NCBI GenBank assembly: GCA_035511075.1
Contig: DATKFW010000108.1
Span: forward strand, 1 to 64,000
Direction: 5' to 3'
Length of the DNA: 64,000 nucleotides
Source of the DNA: DATAUD01 sp035511075
GTDB lineage: Bacteria; Verrucomicrobiota; Verrucomicrobiia; Limisphaerales; Palsa-1400
The translations under genes were made by a program, and so were the position numbers. Below are positions 49,926-57,591 of this stretch, in pieces (the first letter of the stretch is position 1; every line of letters starts with the position of its first letter). Below the pieces are notes generated by a model that worked only from the letters and a program-made list of their open reading frames with translations, was not told the DNA's origin and did no database searches.

Positions 49926-51401
49926 ATGAATGAGTCCTCTCCAGGCAGAAATGTCGGATGGAAACGTCTGGGCCTACCAGCCTTGGCGCTGATGCTTTTG
50001 GCGGGGTGCGCCGTAGGGCCGGATTACAAGCGTCCGGAGGCAACGACCATTCCCGCCGCCTACGCCAACGCGACCAACGGCTGGAAGGTCGCCCGGCCAC
50101 AGGGAGAGTTACCCAAAGCCGACTGGTGGGACGTCTTTGGCGATCCGGAACTCAGTGCTCTCGAAGCTCAGGCCTCTGGCGCAAATCAGCAACTTAAAGC
50201 AGCGGTTGCCAGTTTCGCGGAGGCCCGGGCCTCCATGGATATCACGCGCTCGGGTCTATTTCCAAACGTGGGCGCTGGTTTTTCGGCAACCCGGCAACGG
50301 ATTTCGCCCAATGCTCCTTTGACGACGACAGGCCAGGCGATTGGCCAACCAAGCACCTACAACGATTTTACGGTGCCCGTGGATCTGAGTTACGAAGTTG
50401 ATCTTTGGGGCCGGGTGCGGCGAAGCGTTGAATCGGCCCGAGCCCAGGCCCGCGCCAGCGCGGATGACCTTGAAGCGATAAAACTAAGCATTCAGGCGGA
50501 GGTGGCCCTCGACTATTTCACGCTGCGAGCATTGGACTCCGAGGGGGCGGTTCTCCGCTCCAGTGTCCAGGTCTTCAGCAAATCATTCAATTTGACGGTG
50601 GATCGAAGGGCAGGGGGCGTGGCGACTGACCTGGACGTCGCGGAGGCGGAGACGGTGCTGAAGACCACGGAGGCCCAAATCCCCGCCGTGGCGCTCCAGC
50701 GCGCGCAATTGGAGCATGCCCTGGCGCTGCTAACCGGACGGCCCGCGGCGACTTTCCGCATTCCGGAGCGCTCGCTTTCCGCTGCGCCTCCCTTGATTGC
50801 GTCGGGGCTGCCTTCGGAATTACTGGAGCGAAGGCCCGACATTTCCGCCGCCGAACGTCGCATGGCGGCGGCGAACGCCAGCATCGGCGTGGCTAAGGCG
50901 GCCTTTTTTCCAACGGTCGAGTTGAACGGCTTGGCTGGCCTGGAGAGCGTGAACGCGGGCACACTCTTCAATTGGTCCAGCCGGACGTGGGCTTTGGGAC
51001 CGTCATTGACCGTGCCGCTTTTTGAGGGCGGCAGACTCCGCGCTGGGCTCCGCTTCGCCGACGCCACTTACGAAGAAATGGTGGCCAATTACCGCGAGAG
51101 CGTGCTGACGGCGTTCTCCGAAGTGGAAGATAGTCTTGCCGCCCAGGCTCTCCTGGCAAATCAATATGAAGCGCAAAGCGAGGCCCTGATCGCGGCCCGC
51201 AAACAACTGGAAGTCGCCAACAACAGATACCGTGACGGTCTCACCACGTATCTCGACGTCGCGACGGCGGAGAGCACCGAGTTGAACATCGAGTTTAGCA
51301 CGGTACAACTGCGCGGCCAACAACTCGTGGCCGCAGTCACGCTGGTGAAATCGCTCGGCGGCGGCTGGGAGGAATCGAAAGAGACAGGAACAGCGTTTTG
51401 A
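49926..51401 (+). CDS. NodT-family outer membrane efflux lipoprotein
   Basis: From ATG 49926 the protein has 491 residues. A lipoprotein signal ends in LMLLAGC, followed by the family motif CAVGPDYKRPE. Two TolC/OEP repeats (about 60-265 and 270-475) contain DLSYEVDLWGRVRRSVESARA, LERRPDISAAERRMAAANASIGVAKAAFFP and LTTYLDVATAESTELN. It forms the trimeric exit duct of the RND pump. The gene is the third of the pump set. Confidence 0.95.
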   Translation: MNESSPGRNVGWKRLGLPALALMLLAGCAVGPDYKRPEATTIPAAYANATNGWKVARPQGELPKADWWDVFGDPELSALEAQASGANQQLKAAVASFAEARASMDITRSGLFPNVGAGFSATRQRISPNAPLTTTGQAIGQPSTYNDFTVPVDLSYEVDLWGRVRRSVESARAQARASADDLEAIKLSIQAEVALDYFTLRALDSEGAVLRSSVQVFSKSFNLTVDRRAGGVATDLDVAEAETVLKTTEAQIPAVALQRAQLEHALALLTGRPAATFRIPERSLSAAPPLIASGLPSELLERRPDISAAERRMAAANASIGVAKAAFFPTVELNGLAGLESVNAGTLFNWSSRTWALGPSLTVPLFEGGRLRAGLRFADATYEEMVANYRESVLTAFSEVEDSLAAQALLANQYEAQSEALIAARKQLEVANNRYRDGLTTYLDVATAESTELNIEFSTVQLRGQQLVAAVTLVKSLGGGWEESKETGTAF

Positions 51402-51435
51402 GAATTTGGCGCGCCTTGTGCCAAGGAAACGAAAT

Positions 51436-52422
51436 ATGAAAGCAAAAATATTAAATCAAATGAAAACGAAAAAACTTGGAAACTCGGATATGTTTATCAC
51501 GCCCGTCGGTTTCGGCTCATGGGCCGTCGGCGGCTCAGGCTGGCAATTTGCCTGGGGCAAACAAAATGATAACGATTCCATCGCCGCGATACATCGGGCT
51601 TTGGAGTTGGGCGTGAACTGGATTGACACTGCCGCCGTGTACGGCCTGGGTCACTCCGAAGAAATTGTCGCCCGGGCATTGGCAAGCTGGTCGGGACCGC
51701 GCCCTTACGTCTTCACCAAGTGCGGTCTGCGCTGGGACGCGCAAGGCCGGCCCCATGAAGTCCTAAAGGCCACTTCCATTCAACAGGAATGCGAGGATAG
51801 CCTTCGCCGGCTGAAGGTTGACACCATCGACCTCTACCAAGTCCATTGGCCCGTTGACGACACAAACGAACTTGAAGAAGGGTGGAGCACGATGGCGAAA
51901 TTGCAACGCGAAGGCAAGGTGCGCTGGATTGGCGTCTCCAATTTCGATGTCGAACAGATGAGGCTGGCACTGGCGATCGCGCCGATCACTTCGTTGCAGC
52001 CGCGATACTCGCTGGTGCATCCCGATGTGGAGACGGAGATTCTGCCCTTTTGCCTGGGCGCGGGAATCGGCGTGATCGTCTATTCGCCCATGGCGTCGGG
52101 ACTGTTGACGGGCGCGATGACTCGGGAGCGGATTTCCCGGCTGCCCGATGACGATTGGCGCAAGCACCATGCTGATTTCAATGAGCCAGGGTTGTCGGCC
52201 AACCTCGCATTAGTGGAGCGATTGGGTGCAATTGGCCGGCGGCACGGCAGCTCACCCGGTGCAGTTGCTGTGGCGTGGACGTTGCACAATCCCGCCGTGA
52301 CTGCTGCCATCGTTGGAGCGCGTAAGCCGGAACAGGTCAACGACATGGTTGCCGCAGCGGAAATTCGCCTCAGGGAATCGGAGCTAAAAGAGATTGAAAC
52401 TGTTCCACAACTGGCGGCCTAA
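51436..52422 (+). CDS. Aldo/keto reductase
   Basis: The start at 51436 is chosen because AGGA lies eight bases upstream; ATG 51460 is possible. The protein has 328 residues forming an (alpha/beta)8 barrel. The catalytic tetrad of the family is visible: Asp and Tyr in WIDTAAVYGLGHSE, Lys in YVFTKCG and His in DLYQVHWP. C-terminal cofactor motifs are present (AVAWTLHNPAVTAAIVGARKPEQV). Known: such enzymes reduce aldehydes and ketones with NADPH. It lies 34 bases downstream of the efflux channel gene, probably in the same sigma54-driven transcript, which suggests carbonyl detoxification (inference). Confidence 0.93.
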   Translation: MKAKILNQMKTKKLGNSDMFITPVGFGSWAVGGSGWQFAWGKQNDNDSIAAIHRALELGVNWIDTAAVYGLGHSEEIVARALASWSGPRPYVFTKCGLRWDAQGRPHEVLKATSIQQECEDSLRRLKVDTIDLYQVHWPVDDTNELEEGWSTMAKLQREGKVRWIGVSNFDVEQMRLALAIAPITSLQPRYSLVHPDVETEILPFCLGAGIGVIVYSPMASGLLTGAMTRERISRLPDDDWRKHHADFNEPGLSANLALVERLGAIGRRHGSSPGAVAVAWTLHNPAVTAAIVGARKPEQVNDMVAAAEIRLRESELKEIETVPQLAA

Positions 52423-52437
52423 ACAACAGGAGGAAAT

Positions 52438-53397
52438 ATGAAAATCGGTTTTATTGGTCTGGGAATCATGGGCAGCCGCATGGCGGCAAACCTGCAAAAA
52501 GCCGGCCACTCGCTGGTCGTTTACAATCGGACACATGGAAAGGCTGCGGATTTGCTGGCTGGAGGCGCTGCATGGGCGGACTCCCCGGCCGCCTTGGCAC
52601 AGCAAGTGGCGATTGTTTTCACAATGCTGGCTCACCCCGAAGCCGTCAAGGAAGCAGCTCTGGGGGAGGACGGATTTCTCGCAAATCTTGCACCTGGCCG
52701 ATTGTGGGTGGATTGCAGTACTGTCAATCCATCATTCTCGATGGAAATGGCAGCACAAGCACGCGCGCTTGGAATTCGCTTCCTCGATGCGCCGGTGACG
52801 GGTTCCAAGGAACCAGCGGCTCTCGGCAAGCTCATATTTTGGGTGGGCGGCGATCCTGCCGATGTGGAAGCATGCCGCCCACTTTTCCAATGCATGGGCA
52901 GCAGGATTGTTTACGGCGGAAGACAAGGAATGGGAGCTTCATTAAAAATGGTAATGAACCAATTGCTTGGCACAACGATGGCCGCGTTTGCAGAAGGGCT
53001 GGTTCTGGGGAGGTCTCTTGGTCTGCCTCTTGGGACTCTGTTTGAAGCAATACTGGGCGGGCCGGCGGCCGCACCCTTCGTTGCAGCAAAGAGGGCGCGA
53101 ATCGAAACCGGAAATTTTGAGGACGCAGATTTCCTCTTAAGGTGGTTGCAAAAGGATTTGCAGCTTGCCTCGGTGAGTGCTTACGAAACGGGCGTGTCCC
53201 TGCCTCTGACAAATGTGGCAAAGGAGATCTATCGCTTCGCGATTCGGGAAGGAGATGGTGATAAGGATTTCTCCGCCATCTACCACTTCCTTGCGCGGAA
53301 CTACGACTTTAAGCCGGCCGGTAATGGACACGCCGACGAGTCAGATGACTCAACGGGCGCGCTGAGGACGAACGTTTATGCGCACGACAATCGATGA
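52438..53397 (+). CDS. NAD(P)-dependent beta-hydroxyacid dehydrogenase (3-hydroxyisobutyrate dehydrogenase/GLYR family)
   Basis: The protein has 319 residues, preceded by a strong ribosome binding site (aggaggaaat). The Rossmann motif is IGFIGLGIMGSRMAANL, with Asn/Arg (VVYNRT) suggesting NADP preference. The substrate-binding segment is FLDAPVTGSKEPA, and the catalytic Lys is in GASLKMVMNQLLG. Known substrates are 3-hydroxyisobutyrate, glyoxylate, succinic semialdehyde and similar small acids. The C-terminal 25 residues are a hydrophilic extension. It probably ends the RND/AKR operon (15-base gap). A role in clearing small aldehyde acids is inferred. Confidence 0.9.
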   Translation: MKIGFIGLGIMGSRMAANLQKAGHSLVVYNRTHGKAADLLAGGAAWADSPAALAQQVAIVFTMLAHPEAVKEAALGEDGFLANLAPGRLWVDCSTVNPSFSMEMAAQARALGIRFLDAPVTGSKEPAALGKLIFWVGGDPADVEACRPLFQCMGSRIVYGGRQGMGASLKMVMNQLLGTTMAAFAEGLVLGRSLGLPLGTLFEAILGGPAAAPFVAAKRARIETGNFEDADFLLRWLQKDLQLASVSAYETGVSLPLTNVAKEIYRFAIREGDGDKDFSAIYHFLARNYDFKPAGNGHADESDDSTGALRTNVYAHDNR

Positions 53398-53514
53398 AAC
53401 ACGCCACCACCTTGAATCGGGGCGCCGGACTTTGTGCGTTGAGACTGGCGGAACACGCAACGACTGTGCCGAATGCGATCCCCCGTCTGATGATGGTAGT
53501 AAATGCTGTCATAA

Positions 53515-54348
53515 TTATTTCGTTACGCTGTTCGTTTCACCCGCTCCATTGTTATCAAAGCTCCTGTCGTGGCCCGCCCACAGGATGGCATTGCGAAGCA
53601 GCGTCTTGTAGGAATCGTTCTTAAACAGGCTGGGATGGTGTCCCATGAAGATATAAATATTGCGGGCCTTCATCTTTTCGTTGGTCCAAATAACCGGGTG
53701 GTCCCCCATTTTGATATCGGACGATGGCTGATAAGACGATTCATCCACATGGGCCAAAACATGCACGTTGGGCCGCGGGTCCTTGTCATACGTGTACCAT
53801 TCTTCCTCGCCGACCACAAACGTTGCGGGCACTCCCTTCAGACACGGATGGGCAGCATCCTCGACCACCACCGTCCCCGCGACCCGCTTGGCAATATAGC
53901 TCTTGAAACGAATGCCACCCATGAAATCAGAGAACCAAGGCCACATGGGGTAACCGTCAAACTCTCCCAGCAATGTGGCATGATGCAAACCAACCCATCC
54001 TCCCCTTCCTTGCTCGATGTAATCTTGAAAGGCCGCTTTGGCTTCATCGCTCCATCGGTACGGAGGATAATTTAGCTGAACAATCACCTGGTACTTGGCC
54101 AGGAACTCCTTGTTGAATTGGTTCGGATTCTCAAAAACATCGATCGCAAAATGATCCCTTGCCGCAGTGGCCTTGAGCCATTCCAGTGCGGCCACCACAA
54201 AGGCTTCGTGCTGGTCTCCACGTTCCGCCAAAATCAGAGCGTGAAAGCGGTTTGTATCGTTTTGCGCGAAGGCTGGAAAGGCAGCCAGCGCCAAAATACC
54301 GGCCGCGAATATGATCGCAAAGAGTGCCTTAAGGGAATTTGTTTTCAT
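53515..54348 (-). CDS. ThuA-like (trehalose-utilisation) domain protein, exported
   Basis: From ATG 54348 the protein has 277 residues with a signal peptide (ALFAIIFAAGILALAAFPAFAQ). The ThuA/glutamine-amidotransferase-like fold shows in YQVIVQLNYPP, GRGGWVGLHHATLLG, HPCLKGVPATFVVGEEEWYTYDKDP, HPVIWTN and RNIYIFMGHHPSLFKN. Known: ThuA-like proteins are common next to glycoside hydrolases in Verrucomicrobia and Planctomycetes; the biochemical role is unclear. Its ATG overlaps the stop of the GH9 gene (ATGA), so the two are translated together. Confidence 0.88.
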   Translation of the reverse strand: MKTNSLKALFAIIFAAGILALAAFPAFAQNDTNRFHALILAERGDQHEAFVVAALEWLKATAARDHFAIDVFENPNQFNKEFLAKYQVIVQLNYPPYRWSDEAKAAFQDYIEQGRGGWVGLHHATLLGEFDGYPMWPWFSDFMGGIRFKSYIAKRVAGTVVVEDAAHPCLKGVPATFVVGEEEWYTYDKDPRPNVHVLAHVDESSYQPSSDIKMGDHPVIWTNEKMKARNIYIFMGHHPSLFKNDSYKTLLRNAILWAGHDRSFDNNGAGETNSVTK

Positions 54349-56180
54349 TTTGAGGACATGGCGGCCACCGCCTGAAGGAACCAGGCCGAATGCGGCAGCC
54401 ATTGCTCAGTCCAGCGCCATTCGTTGCCGTTCGCGTGCGTTTTAAAGTCAATCCCGGAACCGTCCGGGTTGCCGTCTTTGCCGGTGATCCCGTTTGAAAT
54501 TCCCCCGCGTCCAGAGCCGTGGCCAAAGTTCGAAGCCATATAGGGGACATTGTTTTTCCCGAATTGAAACATGAAACATATATCGTAAGGATTTCCACCC
54601 AAAATCCATGCGATCTGATCGCTGGCAAAAATGGCCAATTCTGTTTTGACTCCGAACGAGCCCGGGCCGGGATAGACCAGCCGACCGCCCACGATGGCGG
54701 CTGCAGCCAGCGATGCCAGACGGGCATTTTCCCCCTGCCACCACCAGCCGCTTTCATTTTCATGCGGGATGAAAAAGCCGTCCCTGACTTGCCCGCGAAA
54801 AAGGAACGTCTGCCGGGCGTAACCGAAGGGATTGCTGACATTCCTTGTGACCTCCAAATAGTAATCCAAGGCTTTCTTGATCGTGCCGAGCGCCGCCTGG
54901 CGGGAGGGCGGGTCATCTTCCCTTTCCAAATAACGCGCCAGTGCTATGACTGGAAGCCCGGCGTCAGACGCGTGCCAGAAAGGGCGGCTGGAATCATTGG
55001 CGATAAAATAGCCTTCAGGCGTCATTCTTCGGGCCAGGTTTTTCGCGCGTTTTCGCGCTTCATCACGATAGACGGCCTGGTCCGTCGCCATCCACAATTC
55101 GGAGGCCGCCATCAGCGCGCAGTAATCGTCAATGATGTTCTCTTTGCCGTCATCATCGTATTTTGTGTTGTTGGCTTGCAAGTGCGCGAACGCGCGCTCG
55201 GCGCCTTCCAGATACTGCCGCGATAAAAATTCCCCGTCCTTCTTCCATTGCGAAATGCGTGCCAAAGCGGCGATGGCCATCCCCCCTCCTTCCCGAAACG
55301 CGCATTGGTAATCCGAGGTGGTTTTGCTGTTCGCCAGCAACCCAACCACCCGGCGCGCCTCCGGATCTTTTTTGAAGTAGCTGAACACCGTCATATAAAA
55401 GTAACCCTCGGGCGAGAGCGAACGCATCACGTAATCGGCGCCGTAGAGGGCTTCATCCATCAATGGTGTTTTTGCCTTCAGGCTGTCGAGTAGGGCAGGG
55501 GCGGAGTCCACCGTATTGACCATGGACCAAACTACCAGCGGGGTTTGCTGGGGCGACATGAAATTGGCATAGGCCAGATGGGAAAAGTATTTGCTGACAT
55601 CCCCCGAGGCGTCACACCATCCTCCCCGCAAATCAACCCTGTTGGTGCTGCCGTAAAGCAGCAAATGTTGGTCTGCCTTCAATTCTTCACGCGAATTGGC
55701 CCGCTGATGATGGTAAAATTGTATGATGGCCGGCACAGTTTGGGCGGCCAGAGCGCCGTTCCCGATTTCGAAGTCAAAGGAGTGGTATTCTTTTCCATTT
55801 CGCTCAAATGCGAGCCTGAAATGCCCCGTCTGCTGCAAGGAGGAGAAGTCAGCCCGATAAAATGATCTTCCTGGAAACCACTCTTCACACTCCTGACCGC
55901 CCGCCAGCGTTCCCTCGAACACGGTCTCTGAAGTCACCGCGTCCTGTGCTCGAAATCGGCTCGATTCCGGAAGCCGTTTGCTGGTCTCCAGCACGGCAAA
56001 CTTTGGGGCTGTTTGATCGTACGCAACCTGGTTCACATGAATGACGACTTCTTCTGGCGAGGTTCGCAGCGCCTTTTCTTCCGGAAGGGGGCCTTGAGCG
56101 AGAGCCAAGCAACCCAATCCAAAACAAGAAAATGCGATCAACGCAAAGCACGGGGAACCGGTTGCTGGTGTTCGACACAT
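54345..56180 (-). CDS. GH9-family glycoside hydrolase with N-terminal CelD_N Ig-like domain
   Basis: The start at 56180 gives 611 residues with a signal peptide (CFALIAFSCFGLGCLALAQ); upstream extension is possible. A CelD_N-type Ig-like domain (about 40-140, VVIHVNQVAYDQTAPKFAVL...SFYRADFS) precedes the (alpha/alpha)6 barrel of GH9 (about 150-605). Catalytic region candidates are the Asp pair in RGGWCDASGDVSKYF and the Glu in NEWRWTEQWLPHSAW. Known GH9 activities are endoglucanase or exo-glucosaminidase. The specific substrate cannot be read from the sequence. It forms a coupled pair with the ThuA-like gene. Confidence 0.85.
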   Translation of the reverse strand: MCRTPATGSPCFALIAFSCFGLGCLALAQGPLPEEKALRTSPEEVVIHVNQVAYDQTAPKFAVLETSKRLPESSRFRAQDAVTSETVFEGTLAGGQECEEWFPGRSFYRADFSSLQQTGHFRLAFERNGKEYHSFDFEIGNGALAAQTVPAIIQFYHHQRANSREELKADQHLLLYGSTNRVDLRGGWCDASGDVSKYFSHLAYANFMSPQQTPLVVWSMVNTVDSAPALLDSLKAKTPLMDEALYGADYVMRSLSPEGYFYMTVFSYFKKDPEARRVVGLLANSKTTSDYQCAFREGGGMAIAALARISQWKKDGEFLSRQYLEGAERAFAHLQANNTKYDDDGKENIIDDYCALMAASELWMATDQAVYRDEARKRAKNLARRMTPEGYFIANDSSRPFWHASDAGLPVIALARYLEREDDPPSRQAALGTIKKALDYYLEVTRNVSNPFGYARQTFLFRGQVRDGFFIPHENESGWWWQGENARLASLAAAAIVGGRLVYPGPGSFGVKTELAIFASDQIAWILGGNPYDICFMFQFGKNNVPYMASNFGHGSGRGGISNGITGKDGNPDGSGIDFKTHANGNEWRWTEQWLPHSAWFLQAVAAMSSK

Positions 56181-56409
56181 AAACAAACGCGACAATGGTT
56201 TTCGCCGCGATTTAGAAGTAAGGCGTGAACGCAGTTGGAGGTCAAGGTACACTCACTGCAAATGACCTGCTTGCCGGCGTTCCTGGACAGAGGCGCTCCC
56301 TGGATTCCCCACCCAAACACGGAAAGTTTTTGCGATGCTTCGCTAAGGCTCAATTCCTTTTGTTGGGTTTGCTCCTTGATTTTGGCACGGGCTTGGGCAG
56401 TCTCGTGCC
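56181..56409. other. Divergent intergenic region
   Basis: This 229-bp gap lies between GH9 and the redoxin gene. No gene or clear promoter is seen. A sigma54-like TTGGCACG (56382-56389) is present, but its -12 element is one base too far. Confidence 0.5.
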
Positions 56410-57543
56410 ATGTCGTGCCTGTTGCGATTTCAAAGCGCGCGGGTCGTCGCGTCGGCCGTGATGACGCTGATGTTTGGATTCAGCGCGGCTAAAGGTGACG
56501 ATGGCCTGACGAAAACCCTTCCCATCGGGGCCTCCGCGCCGGACTTCACCCTTCCTGGAATTGATGGACGCAACCATTCGCTTCAAGATTACGCCGACGC
56601 CAGGATTTTGGTGATTATTTTCACGGCAAACCATTGTAAAACGGCGCAAGCCTACGAAGGTCGGATCATCCAACTGGTCAAAGATTACAAAGACAAAGGG
56701 GTGGCGGTGGTGGGAATCGCTCCCAACGATCCCCAGGCCCTCAGCCTGAGCGAGTTGGTTTACTCCGATCTCAGCGATTCCTTTGCGGAATTGAAGATTC
56801 GCGCCCAAGAGCGGGGATTCAATTTTCCCTACCTCTACGACGGCGACAGCCAAAAAGTGAGCCGCGCCTATGGACCGGTTTCCACACCGCATGTGTTTAT
56901 CTTCGATCAAACGCGCAAACTCCGATATGTCGGGCGGATTGACGATTCAGAAAACATTGCCGCGGTGACCAAACAGGACGCCAGAAACGCCCTGGATGCC
57001 CTGCTGGCAGGGAAACCCGTTCCGGTGGAAAAGACCAGGACCTTTGGGTGTTCCATCAAATGGTCTGAGAAAAGGGCGGCGGCCGCGCGGGAGTTGGAAG
57101 CAATGGAAAAAGAACCAGTGACTTTGCAACCTGCCGACACGCAAACGATCAAGACGTTGGTTACGAACGACACCCCAAAAATGCTTTTGATAAATGTCTG
57201 GGCCACTTCGTGCGGTCCCTGCCTGGCTGAACTTCCCGAATTTGTGACCATGAACAGAATGTACCGCAACGGCAACTTTGAGCTTGTCACCATCAGCGCG
57301 GACACCCCGGACCGGAAAGCCATGGCTCTCGCCGACTTGCAAGAAAGACACGTTGCCGCGCGAAATTATATTTTTGCCGACAAGGATTTGGATGCCCTGG
57401 CAAACGCTCTGGATGCGGAGTGGCCGGGAGGTCTTCCTTACACCATTTTAGTGGCGCCTGGCGGCAAGATCCTTCAACGCCAGATGGGGCTGGTAGATTC
57501 GATGAAACTGAAAAAGGTCATTGCGCTATACCCGACACGGTAG
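56410..57543 (+). CDS. Exported double-thioredoxin-fold protein (AhpC/TSA-like plus TlpA-like)
   Basis: The protein has 377 residues with an export signal (about 1-30). The N-terminal redoxin domain (about 38-200, GASAPDFTLPGIDGR, FTANHCKT with Cys76, TPHVFIFDQTRKLRYVGRIDD) has only one active-site Cys, as in peroxiredoxin-like proteins. The C-terminal TlpA/ResA-like domain (about 235-375) has the active site Cys268-Gly-Pro-Cys271 in NVWATSCGPCLAELPEF, and a cis-Pro in GGLPYTILV. Inferred: a periplasmic thiol-redox protein for cytochrome or protein maturation. It stands alone, converging with glmS. Confidence 0.88.
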   Translation: MSCLLRFQSARVVASAVMTLMFGFSAAKGDDGLTKTLPIGASAPDFTLPGIDGRNHSLQDYADARILVIIFTANHCKTAQAYEGRIIQLVKDYKDKGVAVVGIAPNDPQALSLSELVYSDLSDSFAELKIRAQERGFNFPYLYDGDSQKVSRAYGPVSTPHVFIFDQTRKLRYVGRIDDSENIAAVTKQDARNALDALLAGKPVPVEKTRTFGCSIKWSEKRAAAARELEAMEKEPVTLQPADTQTIKTLVTNDTPKMLLINVWATSCGPCLAELPEFVTMNRMYRNGNFELVTISADTPDRKAMALADLQERHVAARNYIFADKDLDALANALDAEWPGGLPYTILVAPGGKILQRQMGLVDSMKLKKVIALYPTR

Positions 57544-57591
57544 GAATTTGGCTTTCCGCTACACAGCAATTGCTTATATCACCCATGCGTA

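Noticed and set aside
56382..56398. Sigma54-like TTGGCACG upstream of the redoxin gene
   Set aside because: The GG to GC spacing is one base too long, and sigma54 promoters tolerate little spacing change.
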